DNA of 64,000 nt. It comes from Desulfobacteraceae bacterium. GTDB taxonomy: Bacteria; Desulfobacterota; Desulfobacteria; Desulfobacterales; Desulfobacteraceae. A program made the translations under genes and the position numbers. Of the stretch, positions 26,461 through 34,875 are shown in pieces. The notes below the pieces were generated by a model that was not told where the DNA came from, did no database searches, and saw nothing but the letters and a program-made list of their open reading frames with translations. The DNA lies in contig JAAEMK010000106.1 of the NCBI GenBank assembly GCA_024225635.1, forward strand, positions 1-64,000. Direction: 5' to 3'. The first letter of the stretch is position 1, and each line of letters begins with the position of its first letter.

Positions 26461-27303
26461 ATGAGCGGACAGACCATGACAGAAACAACGAAATTTGACA
26501 GAATGCTGGAACCGGGGGTTGCCCATTACTACCTTCCCAAAAAAGTTATAGAAACAGACCTGGAACTGATAAAGGAGGAGCCCCTGGCCATCAACATCCA
26601 GGGCAAGACCCATGCGACGGTCATGCGGACCCCTGGGGATGAACGGGCCCATGCCGCGGGGTTCTGCCTGGCCGAGGGCATCGTGGATCACCCGGAGGAT
26701 ATCAGGGACATCGCCCTGTGTGACGGGGAGGACTCCAATGTGGCGGCCGTGATGCTCACCCCGGAACGGCTTGGGCGGGTGTCGTCCATCCTTGAAGGCA
26801 AGAGTTATGTGAGCCAGACCAGCTGCGGCATCTGCGGACGGGAGATCATCGATGACCTTGGTGAGATCCTTACGCCGCCGGGGCAAACGCTCCAAATCAC
26901 CTTTGAAGGAGCGATGGCGGCCGTGGGAAAACTGAGAACCGTTCAACAACTTCGAAAACGGTGCTTCTCCGCCCATGCCATGGCCATCTTCAACCGCGAT
27001 CTTGAAATAATATCAGGAGCGGAGGACGCAGGAAGGCACAACGCCCTGGACAAGGCCATCGGCAAGCTGTTCCTGGACGCGAGGCTTTCAGAGGCGGCCG
27101 TGGCCGTGCTGTCCTCCCGGGCCAGTTACGAGATGATCCAGAAAAGCGCCCGGGCCGGCATGGAAGTGGTGATCAGCATGGCGCGCCCCACGGCCCTGGC
27201 CCTGGATCTTGGCAAAAGTCTGGGCATGACCCTGGCATCGGTCCGGGATGACGGCCTCTACGTTTATACGGGCAGGGAGCGCATCATCTGGACAAAGCCA
27301 TAA
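26461..27303 (+). CDS. Formate dehydrogenase accessory sulfurtransferase FdhD
   Basis: This 280-residue FdhD-family protein moves sulfur to the molybdenum cofactor of formate dehydrogenases (and possibly other Mo/W enzymes). The two essential cysteines are in SCGICG. Other landmarks are RTPGDERAHAAGFCLAEGI, FSAHAMAIF, EDAGRHNALDKAIG and SRASYEMIQK. An alternative start (MTETTK) is at 26476. No formate dehydrogenase is encoded within the window, so its partner is elsewhere. The upstream gap carries a single GGGGTCAGGCT half-repeat at 26346-26356. Confidence 0.95.
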   Translation: MSGQTMTETTKFDRMLEPGVAHYYLPKKVIETDLELIKEEPLAINIQGKTHATVMRTPGDERAHAAGFCLAEGIVDHPEDIRDIALCDGEDSNVAAVMLTPERLGRVSSILEGKSYVSQTSCGICGREIIDDLGEILTPPGQTLQITFEGAMAAVGKLRTVQQLRKRCFSAHAMAIFNRDLEIISGAEDAGRHNALDKAIGKLFLDARLSEAAVAVLSSRASYEMIQKSARAGMEVVISMARPTALALDLGKSLGMTLASVRDDGLYVYTGRERIIWTKP

Positions 27304-27358
27304 TCACAGGACGGTACGGGCCGTTCCGTTAAACAGACGGCCCGTTCTCAATTTTTTT

Positions 27359-28744
27359 TCAGGGAAATATCTTACCGGGATTGAGGATATTGTTGGGGTC
27401 AAACAGCTGTTTCATGCCCCGCTGGAGGGTCAGGCTTGTTTCCGACAGCTCCATTGCGATGAACTCTTTCTTGGCGATGCCGATGCCATGTTCCCCGGAG
27501 ATGGTGCCGCCAAGGTCAATGACCAGCTGAAGGATGGCCCGCACCCCCTGGTTCACCAAAGGCAGGTTATCGCGGTCCCGGGCCGTGATGTTGAGGTGGA
27601 TGTTCCCGTCCCCGGCATGGCCAAACGCAAAAATCTCGAGATTGTATTTTGATTCAAACCCGGGCAATCGGTTCACCAGATCGGCAATGGCCGACAAAGG
27701 CACCGCCACATCCTCGGATATGTAGAGGGGGGCATAATCGTGAATCCTTAAAGAAACCTGCCGCCGCACCTCCCAGATCTTCTCCCTCCCGGCGTCGTGG
27801 GGGGCCGGAATGATGTGAAAAGCGCCCACGGTGGTGCACAGGCCTGCGATATCCTGGATCTCCTCCTGGATACGGCCCTTGTTGCCGTCGATCTCGATGA
27901 TGAGAACGGAAGGCTTGCCCTTTGGCAGGGTCATCGGCAGCATCTCCCCCACAAGATCAAGACAGCGGTGGTCCATGAACTCGATGGCGCTGGGAAGGTG
28001 GCCCCGGGCCATCACGGTGGATACCGCTTCCATGGCCGTAACCATGTCATGGAAGACCGCCATGATACAGGTTTCGGCAGGAACCCTGGGAATGAGCTTC
28101 AGGGTCAGGGCGGTGATGATCCCAAGGGTGCCCTCGGCTCCCACAAGAAGGTTGGTGAGATCGTAGCCCACCACCCCTTTCCGGGTCTTGACCCCGGTGG
28201 TGATAATCTCGCCCGTGGGCAGCACGGCCTCGAGCCCAAGGATGTAATCCCGGGTGGTGCCGTACTTGACACAGGCGGGCCCGCCCGCATCGGTGGCGGC
28301 ATTGCCGCCAATGGTGCTTTGATCCATGCCCGCCGGGTCCGGGGGATAGAACAGCCCCTTTTCCCCTGCGGCATTTCTCACATCCTGGCTGATGGCGCCC
28401 GCCTCCACTTCCATGATGAAGTTGCGGGTATCAATGGAGCGTATCCGGTTCATATCCTCAAGGGAGACCACCACCCCGCCGAACCGGGCAAGGCAGGCCC
28501 CGGCAAGGCCGCTGCCCCCGCCCCTGGGGGTGAGGGGAAAGTGGTGTTCATTGGCAAGGCGAACCAGGGCCGCGACCTCCCGGGTGGTTTTCGGTTTCAC
28601 CACCATCTCGGGCACGAACCGCAGCTCGGAGGCATCCTTGTTGTAATCGGAAAGGAGTTCCGGGTCGGTGACCACCGTGCCCTGGTCCAGGGCGGCGACG
28701 ATCTCGGCCCGGAGGCTGTCGGATATGCTTGTGTAGTTTTTCAT
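27359..28744 (-). CDS. GlcD-like FAD-linked oxidase
   Basis: This 461-residue protein of the FAD_binding_4 / FAD-oxidase C family (glycolate or lactate dehydrogenase subunit GlcD type) has the FAD-pyrophosphate motif PRGGGSGLAGACL with GGVVVSLEDMNRI, and TIGGNAATDAGG. The C-terminal FGHAGDGNIHLN and GEHGIGIAKKEF are characteristic. It oxidises a 2-hydroxyacid; the precise substrate is not predictable. No GlcF-like iron-sulfur partner is next to it. It lies at the 3' end of the amino-acid ABC transporter operon, 4 bp from the permease, so it may oxidise something imported by it. Confidence 0.92.
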   Translation of the reverse strand: MKNYTSISDSLRAEIVAALDQGTVVTDPELLSDYNKDASELRFVPEMVVKPKTTREVAALVRLANEHHFPLTPRGGGSGLAGACLARFGGVVVSLEDMNRIRSIDTRNFIMEVEAGAISQDVRNAAGEKGLFYPPDPAGMDQSTIGGNAATDAGGPACVKYGTTRDYILGLEAVLPTGEIITTGVKTRKGVVGYDLTNLLVGAEGTLGIITALTLKLIPRVPAETCIMAVFHDMVTAMEAVSTVMARGHLPSAIEFMDHRCLDLVGEMLPMTLPKGKPSVLIIEIDGNKGRIQEEIQDIAGLCTTVGAFHIIPAPHDAGREKIWEVRRQVSLRIHDYAPLYISEDVAVPLSAIADLVNRLPGFESKYNLEIFAFGHAGDGNIHLNITARDRDNLPLVNQGVRAILQLVIDLGGTISGEHGIGIAKKEFIAMELSETSLTLQRGMKQLFDPNNILNPGKIFP

Positions 28745-28748
28745 GGGC

Positions 28749-29414
28749 TTACAACCGTCCGAATCCAGGCACCTCGAGCGCCTTTTCGGTTTTTCTCAGG
28801 ATTATCTTTGCAACGGAGACCAGGATGAGATAGTAGAACCCGATCACCAGGAACACCTCGGTGAACCGGAAGTACTCGGTGGCGATTGTCTTGCCCTCCC
28901 CGGTCAGCTCCATGAAGGTGACGATGTAGGCAAGGGAGGAGTACTTGATAAGATAGATGATCTCGTTACCGCATCCGGGCAGGGCCCGGCGCATGGCCTG
29001 GGGAATGATCACCCAGAAAATGGTCTGGAGCCGGGTGAATCCCAGGGCCTGGGCGCCCAGGTACTGGTTTCGCTTGATGGATAGAAGGGCCCCACGCACA
29101 TATTCCGACTGGTAAGCGCCGCTGCAAAGGATGAACCCTGTCACGGCGGCCCAGTAGGGGGTAAAATAGATGCCCACATTGGGAAGCCCGAAGTAGAGCA
29201 CAAACAGCTGAACCACCAGGGGCGTGCCCCGGAACAGGGCGGCATACCCGTCCCCGATCCGTTGCACGGCGGGATTGCCAAAGGCCCTGAGTGCGCCGGC
29301 GACGATGCCGATGATCAACCCGCCAAGGGCGGAGGGAATGATGAGCATAATGCTCATGAGAAGGCCGCGGTTGAGACCGGTGAACAGCTCCTGAAGAAAC
29401 GCCAAATCGTCCAC
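28749..29414 (-). CDS. Polar amino-acid ABC transporter permease
   Basis: This 221-residue inner-membrane permease of the His/Glu/Gln/Arg ABC family has about five membrane spans and the cytoplasmic EAA-like loop (GAQALGFTRLQTIFWVIIPQAMRRALPG) that contacts the ATPase. It works with the second permease (30184-30861), the ATPase and the binding protein to import a polar amino acid or related compound. It is adjacent to the ATPase gene (2 bp apart), so they are co-translated. Confidence 0.93.
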   Translation of the reverse strand: MDDLAFLQELFTGLNRGLLMSIMLIIPSALGGLIIGIVAGALRAFGNPAVQRIGDGYAALFRGTPLVVQLFVLYFGLPNVGIYFTPYWAAVTGFILCSGAYQSEYVRGALLSIKRNQYLGAQALGFTRLQTIFWVIIPQAMRRALPGCGNEIIYLIKYSSLAYIVTFMELTGEGKTIATEYFRFTEVFLVIGFYYLILVSVAKIILRKTEKALEVPGFGRL

Positions 29415-29416
29415 GA

Positions 29417-30181
29417 TCAGCTCTCCTCTCCGGAAATTTCGTTGAGCTTATCGCAAAAACCCTGGCTCAGGGTGCCGCATCCAGCGCCCAGCAGCTCGTC
29501 CGGGGTACCCTGCTCCGCGATCACCCCGTCCTTCATGAAAAGGATCTCGTCGGCAAGGTTGCGGATCAGGCTGATCTGGTGGGTCGCCATGATCATGGTC
29601 ATTCCCTTCCGGGCAAGGCTTCGGATCACGGCCACCACCTCCCCGACAAGCTCGGGGTCCAGGGCGGATGTGGGTTCATCCAGAAGGAGCACCTTGGGAT
29701 CCATGGCAAGGGCCCGGGCAATTGCCACCCGCTGCTTCTGGCCGCCGGACAGCTCGGCCGGGTAAAGGTGGCCCTTGTCGCCAAGCCCCACCTGCTCAAG
29801 CTCGATCATGGCCCGCTCCCTGGCCTCCTGCTTGTTCTTCTTCTTGACCTTGCAAAGGGCGATGATGATGTTGTCCAGGGCAGTGAGATGGTCAAAGAGA
29901 TTGAAGTCCTGGAAGATCATCCCCACCTGCTGGCGAAAGGCGTAGAGCTCCTTGCTCTTCTGGAGGTCAACGGCCTGGCCGTTGAACCAGATGGTCCCGG
30001 AATCGGGCGTTACAAGGCAGTTGAGGCACTGGAGAAGAGTACTCTTGCCACCGCCGGAAGGACCGATGAGAATCTTGATGGCCCCCTTGGGCAACTCCAG
30101 GCCCACCCCCTTGAGGATGTGGGCGCTGCCAAAGGATTTCGTGATGTTTTCAACTTTTAGGATGGGTTCGGAACGACTCAT
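29417..30181 (-). CDS. Polar amino-acid ABC transporter ATP-binding protein
   Basis: This 254-residue ABC ATPase of the GlnQ/HisP type has Walker A GPSGGGKST, Q-loop MIFQDFNLFDHLT, the ABC signature LSGGQKQRVAIARAL and Walker B VLLLDEPTSAL, with the switch His in ATHQ. I start at 30181 (MSRSEP), which follows the upstream permease stop by 2 bp. A longer in-frame reading would overlap that permease. It powers import through the two flanking permeases. Confidence 0.95.
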   Translation of the reverse strand: MSRSEPILKVENITKSFGSAHILKGVGLELPKGAIKILIGPSGGGKSTLLQCLNCLVTPDSGTIWFNGQAVDLQKSKELYAFRQQVGMIFQDFNLFDHLTALDNIIIALCKVKKKNKQEARERAMIELEQVGLGDKGHLYPAELSGGQKQRVAIARALAMDPKVLLLDEPTSALDPELVGEVVAVIRSLARKGMTMIMATHQISLIRNLADEILFMKDGVIAEQGTPDELLGAGCGTLSQGFCDKLNEISGEES

Positions 30182-30183
30182 TG

Positions 30184-30861
30184 TTAATTTCCCTGGTGCG
30201 AATAGCCCGGAATCCGGACCTTGTTTTCCAGCGCCCTCAATCCCTTTACGCCCGACCATGTCAGGACGAAATAGATGAGACCTGCGGTGATGTACAGGGG
30301 CAGGTGCTGGTATGTTCTTGATGCGACAAACTGGGTCCTTGCCATGATTTCAGGTGCGCCGATCACAAAGGCCAGGGCCGAGTCCTTGAGGATGATGGAG
30401 AACTCGTTGGACCATGCCGGGATGGAGATGCGAAGCACCTGGGGCAGGATAATATGGGTAATGGCCTGGACATTGCTCATGCCAAGGGCATTGGCCGCCT
30501 TGAACTGCCCCATGGGCAAAGAGAGGATCGCTCCCCTGAAGATGTTTGCCTGGTAGGCTGCCGTGGTCATGCCAAGGACGATGGTCACAGCGGTAAAGGC
30601 GGTAAAGTTGAGGCCCAGAAAATTGAACAGGCCAAAGTAAAAGAGGAACAAAAGAACCAGCACCGGGACTCCCTGGAAGAACCAGATGTAGAACCCGACC
30701 ACCAGGCGCACCCATTTACGGCCATAGACCATGCCGCAGGCCATGGCAACACCCATGACAAGGCCGATGATCATGGCGCCCACAACAATTCCCCCGGTGG
30801 CGAACGATCCCTTGAGCAAATAGGGCAGGGCATCTATTATGACGGAAAGACTTTCAAGCAT
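30184..30861 (-). CDS. Polar amino-acid ABC transporter permease
   Basis: This 225-residue membrane permease of the HisM/GlnP family has hydrophobic spans near residues 15-45, 55-80, 90-110 and 185-210, and the ATPase-contact loop ANALGMSNVQAITHIILPQVLRI-type segment before the last spans. It pairs with the permease at 28749 as a heterodimeric channel. It is separated from the binding-protein gene by a stem-loop that may lower its expression relative to the binding protein, a common arrangement in such operons. Confidence 0.93.
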   Translation of the reverse strand: MLESLSVIIDALPYLLKGSFATGGIVVGAMIIGLVMGVAMACGMVYGRKWVRLVVGFYIWFFQGVPVLVLLFLFYFGLFNFLGLNFTAFTAVTIVLGMTTAAYQANIFRGAILSLPMGQFKAANALGMSNVQAITHIILPQVLRISIPAWSNEFSIILKDSALAFVIGAPEIMARTQFVASRTYQHLPLYITAGLIYFVLTWSGVKGLRALENKVRIPGYSHQGN

Positions 30862-30879
30862 TGGTTAGACCAGACACAA

Positions 30880-30915
30880 AAAAGGCGGGAACACCCTTGG
30901 CATTCCCGCCCTTTT
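30880..30915 (-). terminator. Intra-operon stem-loop / attenuator
   Basis: GGCGGGAA and TTCCCGCC form an 8-bp stem. On the minus strand it is followed by a T-run (complement of AAAAAGG). It lies just after the binding-protein stop codon, so it probably stops most transcripts there and keeps the binding protein in excess over the permeases. Confidence 0.7.
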
Positions 30916-30918
30916 CAT

Positions 30919-31671
30919 CTATTTCAGGTTATATTTTACGGCAAGTTCATCCCATAGGGGAGACGCCATCAATTTTTTCAGGCTGTTGTTGATCTTCTTA
31001 AGCAGTTCGGTATCGCCCTTACGAACGGCGTACCCGAAATCTTCGGCATGCATGCCGAAGTTGCCGAGGATCTTAACATTTTTCTTGGCGACAGCGTCGT
31101 GGGCAGGGGCATCATCCATGGCAGCGGCGGCGATCCGGCCGTTGAGGATATCCGCCACCGCAAGGGGAGAGGAGCTGTAGTAACCAAGTTTAAAATTCCA
31201 TCCACGGGTCTCGGCCTCGGCCTTGAGCCACTTGGCTTCACTGGTTCCCTGCTGTACACCGATCCTTTTTTTACCCTTGAGGAGATCCGCCATGGTCAGG
31301 GTGGAGTCTTTCTTGACCACCATCACCTGATCGATTTTCCAGTAGGGGATGGTGAAATTGACCTTTTTGGCGCGATCCGGGGTGATGCTCATGCCGGAGG
31401 CGATGACATCGATCTTTTTTGTCAGAAGACTTGTGATAATACCATCCCAGTCAATGGCCTTATGCTCCACCTCAAATCCCAGATCCTTTGCGATCCAATC
31501 CATGGCCTCGACATCAAAGCCTGCGGGATTTCCGGTCTTATCGATGTATGCAAAGGGAGGAAAGTTCGCATCAATTCCGTTGACGATCTTCTTGCCTGCA
31601 AACGCGGGGGTCGTACCCGCCACAATCAAAGCAACAGCAGCTACGAGCCAAATGAAATTTCTCTTCAACAT
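30919..31671 (-). CDS. Polar amino-acid ABC transporter substrate-binding protein
   Basis: This 250-residue periplasmic binding protein (SBP family 3) has a cleaved signal peptide (about 25 residues, ending TPAFAG). Landmarks are NGIDANFPPFAYIDKTGNPAGFDVEAMDW, SGMSITPDRAKKVNFTIPY and GVQQGTSEA. It captures a polar amino acid and delivers it to the permeases encoded downstream. It is the first gene of the operon. The 220-bp region upstream is AT-rich and shared with the divergent EamA transporter gene. Confidence 0.95.
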   Translation of the reverse strand: MLKRNFIWLVAAVALIVAGTTPAFAGKKIVNGIDANFPPFAYIDKTGNPAGFDVEAMDWIAKDLGFEVEHKAIDWDGIITSLLTKKIDVIASGMSITPDRAKKVNFTIPYWKIDQVMVVKKDSTLTMADLLKGKKRIGVQQGTSEAKWLKAEAETRGWNFKLGYYSSSPLAVADILNGRIAAAAMDDAPAHDAVAKKNVKILGNFGMHAEDFGYAVRKGDTELLKKINNSLKKLMASPLWDELAVKYNLK

Positions 31672-31892
31672 TGTCCATTTCCTTTCATTGTTTTTTGGGT
31701 TGATCTATCCTTATCCATAAAACAACACAATAGAAACTGTTTTCCGGCGAATGTCAAGAATTATCCAGTTTTTCAGCCACCTTTATCAAAAACGCGATCA
31801 TTAATTGTTGCATTTTTCACTTCATTCCCCTAAGTAGGGCCAGCCGGTAATAACGAAAAAGTTACGAGAGGAGCAGAGGAAAAAAAGACGTC

Positions 31893-32810
31893 ATGTGTTT
31901 AAACCAGAAAACCAGGGGACTCATCCTCATTGTTCTGTCAGCCGCCAGTTTCGGCCTGGTCCCCCTGTGTGCCAAGATCGCCTATGCCAACGGCCTCACC
32001 CCCTACTCCTTTATTCTGTTCCGGTCGATCTTCGCCGCCGGGGCCCTCTTTGCCCTGCTGAAACGAAAGAAGACCGGCCTTGCGATCTCCCCCCCGCACA
32101 TGGCCACCCTGTTCAAGGCAAGCTTTTTCGGGTACTGCATGATGATGATCACCCTGTACGTCTCCTACAACTACATGGCATCCGGGGTGGCCACCACCAT
32201 CCATTTCGTCTATCCCGTGGCCACCATGACAGGGGCGGTGCTCTTCTTTGGGGAGCAGACAAATGCCCGGAAAGTAGGGGCGCTCCTGGTCTCGCTCATT
32301 GGGATCTACTTCCTTGTGGGGGCGGGTACGGATGCCGGGTTCAGCATGACAGGAGCAGGCCTTGCCTTTGTCTCAGGCCTGTTCTACGCCTACTACATCC
32401 TGACGGTCTCCTACTCGGAGATCAAAACGATGAACTCCTTTGTGCTGGTGTTTTACGTCTCGCTGTTCAATGCAGTGACCCTTTTTGTCATATGCATCTT
32501 CACGGGCAAGCTGAATCTGGATTTCAACGCGACCGCCCTGTTAAGCGTGCTTATGATCACCCTTGCGGTGAACATCGTGGGCATGGTGGCCCTCCAGGAA
32601 GGGCTCAAGGTGATAAACCCCTCGACCGCAACCATCCTGAGCACCTTCGAGCCCTTGACAAGCCTTGTGATCGGGGTGGCGCTGCTCAACGAGACAATCT
32701 CATGGCGCCATGGGGCCGGCAGCGTGCTGATATTGATCTCGGTGGTGTGGATGGCATTGTCGGAAAAGAGGCTCTCCAGGGGCCTGGAGAGCCTGGAACA
32801 GGAAAGTTAG
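31893..32810 (+). CDS. EamA-family (DMT superfamily) transporter
   Basis: This 305-residue inner-membrane protein has ten predicted membrane spans arranged as two EamA repeats (first ending near residue 135, second from about 150). The characteristic end-of-repeat segments are FVYPVATMTGAVLFFGE and TILSTFEPLTSLVIGVALLNETI. Members export amino acids, nucleosides or other metabolites. It is divergent from the amino-acid ABC operon; an exporter balancing amino-acid import is conceivable but not shown. Confidence 0.92.
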   Translation: MCLNQKTRGLILIVLSAASFGLVPLCAKIAYANGLTPYSFILFRSIFAAGALFALLKRKKTGLAISPPHMATLFKASFFGYCMMMITLYVSYNYMASGVATTIHFVYPVATMTGAVLFFGEQTNARKVGALLVSLIGIYFLVGAGTDAGFSMTGAGLAFVSGLFYAYYILTVSYSEIKTMNSFVLVFYVSLFNAVTLFVICIFTGKLNLDFNATALLSVLMITLAVNIVGMVALQEGLKVINPSTATILSTFEPLTSLVIGVALLNETISWRHGAGSVLILISVVWMALSEKRLSRGLESLEQES

Positions 32811-32854
32811 GAACGCGATTTTATTAACCTTGACATAAAATGCGCTGGTTTTTT

Positions 32855-32930
32855 CAGTTCAGAATCAAGGCGAGGCAACGGTGTGCACTGCACGAGGCAC
32901 AATAGTGTCCATGTAATTTAGTTTGCGTTC
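32855..32930 (+). repeat. Left copy of ~76-bp direct repeat
   Basis: It begins CAGTTCAGAATCAAGGC and ends GTTTGCGTT. It is nearly identical (one indel, about two substitutions) to 36816-36892, in the same orientation. The two copies bracket the low-GC binding-protein gene plus the IS66 element. The centre contains GTGCA-C-TGCAC, a small palindrome. Confidence 0.8.
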
Positions 32931-33042
32931 CTTCAGACTCTCAGATTCCAGCCTTTGATTATTGAATCTGATTCAGGTATTTATTTTAGCAATGGCGCCT
33001 TCAGAGGCCGCATCACAATTTTGTCGTGTGAACCGCCTTGGG

Positions 33043-33819
33043 TCATTTTTTGACAACGTATCCTCCGTTCCGCGACTCCTTGAACATTTGATCGTACCTC
33101 CCACTCTTCTTCAATTGCTTCAAACCTTTATTGAACAGTTCCACCAGACGTTGGCTACGTTTTGAACTCTTTGGAAACATAACGTGATAATCTGCCTTTT
33201 GCAAAATTTTTGGATGATGGGTGATTTTCACAGCTTGATCAGAACTGAATTGTTCGCGCAACATAAAATAACCGGCTTCTATTGTATATGGAAAAATTTT
33301 GATCCTCCCAATGAGCATCTTTTGAAAATTTTGTACATCTTTAGGAACTCGCTGAACCGATATTTTCCCTTCTTTCTCAGCATTTTCGAACATGCTACCA
33401 TATTTGTATCCAATAGTTGCTCCTATATCAATATCTTTTAAATCATCGATTGTATCCCAATCAAAAGAATAACTTTTCAAGTAAAAGAATACTCGTTTGG
33501 ACGAATATGCAACGCTACTTAAATTAAACACTTTTTTCCGCTCCGGAGTTGATACAAGTGTTGCCATAGCATCCCATTCTCCCGTTTGGGCGTAGTGTTC
33601 CGCGCGGGGCCACGGGAAAAAACCAATTTCTACTTTTACCCCCTCTAAAGCAAAGGCTTCAGTCACTATATGAGTACACACCCCATAATGCTTTAAGCCT
33701 TTGGAAATATAGGGTTTCCATTCTCCTGTCGCAACACGAATGATTTCATCGGCAGCTCCTTGCGAAGATAATCCAAATATAAACCAAATTAGAATCAGAA
33801 TGAATCGTTTCATGTACAT
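33043..33819 (-). CDS. Periplasmic solute-binding protein (SBP family 3-like)
   Basis: This 258-residue secreted protein has a 22-residue signal peptide (cleavage near GAADE). The family-3 binding-protein fold is shown by IIRVATGEWKPY, FPWPRAEHYAQTGEWDAMATL and DLKDIDIGATIGYKYGS. It is unaccompanied by permeases, so it is more likely a ligand sensor or orphan binding protein, like the one at 38925 next to a histidine kinase. Its base composition is much lower in GC than its neighbours, and it lies inside the direct-repeat-bounded segment; both are signs of acquisition by transfer. Confidence 0.88.
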   Translation of the reverse strand: MYMKRFILILIWFIFGLSSQGAADEIIRVATGEWKPYISKGLKHYGVCTHIVTEAFALEGVKVEIGFFPWPRAEHYAQTGEWDAMATLVSTPERKKVFNLSSVAYSSKRVFFYLKSYSFDWDTIDDLKDIDIGATIGYKYGSMFENAEKEGKISVQRVPKDVQNFQKMLIGRIKIFPYTIEAGYFMLREQFSSDQAVKITHHPKILQKADYHVMFPKSSKRSQRLVELFNKGLKQLKKSGRYDQMFKESRNGGYVVKK

Positions 33820-33937
33820 TTCCCTTATTCAAAAGGTGATTTTTTCATTGTACTTTGTGTCCCTTCGGTTAGCCTGCGTGATTTGATTTCTCGAGGATGA
33901 TATTTTTGGTTCCAAACTAATAGTACAGGAGGAACCA

Positions 33938-34351
33938 ATGAACTCGGCAACACCATCCCATACATCAAATTCAACATTGGAAGAGGTTAAACAACAATTC
34001 ATAACTTGGCGCAAAAACAAAACCGGCAGAGCGCGAATACCAGAGCCATTATGGCAGGCGGCCGCAGAAGTCTTCCACACCGGCGACCATAGTCTCCATA
34101 AGATATCGAAAACATTACGCCTGAACCATTCGGATTTCAAAAAATATGTGTACCAGCAATCCCATCGCTCCATTCAACGGGAGAAAGCACTGCCCCCAGC
34201 CTTTATCGAGCTGGAACCGCCAACCTCGGCTTCAGAATGCGTTATAGAGATGGAAACCACCACCGGAGCAAAAATGAGGGTCTGCCTGAGGGGCAAAACC
34301 GATTCGAGCCTGATCGAAATCTGCAACTCATTCTGGAGGCAACAGCGATGA
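33938..34351 (+). CDS. IS66-family accessory protein TnpA-like
   Basis: This 137-residue protein occupies the tnpA position of an IS66 element. It has a short helix-turn-helix-like region (HSLHKISKTLRLNHSDFKKYV) and a C-terminal TnpA-type segment. It is probably a DNA-binding helper of transposition. It overlaps the next gene by 4 bp (ATGA), typical of IS66 operons. A Shine-Dalgarno AGGAGG lies upstream. It is less conserved than the other two IS genes, so the assignment leans on position. Confidence 0.75.
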   Translation: MNSATPSHTSNSTLEEVKQQFITWRKNKTGRARIPEPLWQAAAEVFHTGDHSLHKISKTLRLNHSDFKKYVYQQSHRSIQREKALPPAFIELEPPTSASECVIEMETTTGAKMRVCLRGKTDSSLIEICNSFWRQQR

Positions 34352-34704
34352 TCCAGATCACTCCCCATATGAGGATCCTTTTGGCGGTGGAACCTGTGGA
34401 CTTTAGAAAGGGTATTGATGGCCTGGCGGCATTATGCCGAACAGTCCTAAATTCAGATCCTTTTTCAGGCTGTCTATTCGTGTTTCTCAACCGGCGCAGG
34501 ACTGCCATCAAAATTCTGTGCTATGACGGTCAAGGCTTCTGGATGTGCCAAAAACGCTTATCCCAAGGGCGGTTCAAGTGGTGGCCCGGCGAGGGGCAGG
34601 ATCTTGAAAAGTCCCTTGATGCTCATGAACTCCAAATGTTGATCTGGAACGGAGATCCCTCCTATACCCGGATTGCTCCCATGTGGAGAAGAATCCAGGC
34701 ATAA
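34348..34704 (+). CDS. IS66 family protein TnpB (Orf2)
   Basis: This 118-residue TnpB has the family signature at its start (VEPVDFRKGIDGLAALC), followed by GCLFVFLNRRRTAIKILCYDGQGFWMCQKRL. I start at 34348 (MIQITP), overlapping the tnpA stop. TnpB is required for IS66 transposition although its biochemical role is not clear. It appears intact. Confidence 0.93.
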   Translation: MIQITPHMRILLAVEPVDFRKGIDGLAALCRTVLNSDPFSGCLFVFLNRRRTAIKILCYDGQGFWMCQKRLSQGRFKWWPGEGQDLEKSLDAHELQMLIWNGDPSYTRIAPMWRRIQA

Positions 34705-34767
34705 TTTTTTCTTCCGACTGCATTCTTTGTACGCATTTAAAGCATGGTTGTGGTACAAAAAACAGTC

Positions 34768-34872
34768 ATGAACGATGATATCATACTTTCAAACCGTGAC
34801 CTTCGGTCCATCAATGCCGTGTGGGTGTCCCCCCAGATCAAGGCGTTTTGCAGCCGGAAGATCGGGGCATAG
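34768..34872 (+). CDS. Small ORF between tnpB and tnpC of the IS66 element
   Basis: This 34-codon ORF (MNDDIILSNRDLRSINAV...) runs to a stop 3 bp before the transposase start. It ends exactly at the tnpC ribosome-binding region, so it may act as a translational leader. I do not recognise a family; it may simply be non-functional spacer. Confidence 0.35.
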   Translation: MNDDIILSNRDLRSINAVWVSPQIKAFCSRKIGA

Positions 34873-34875
34873 GCC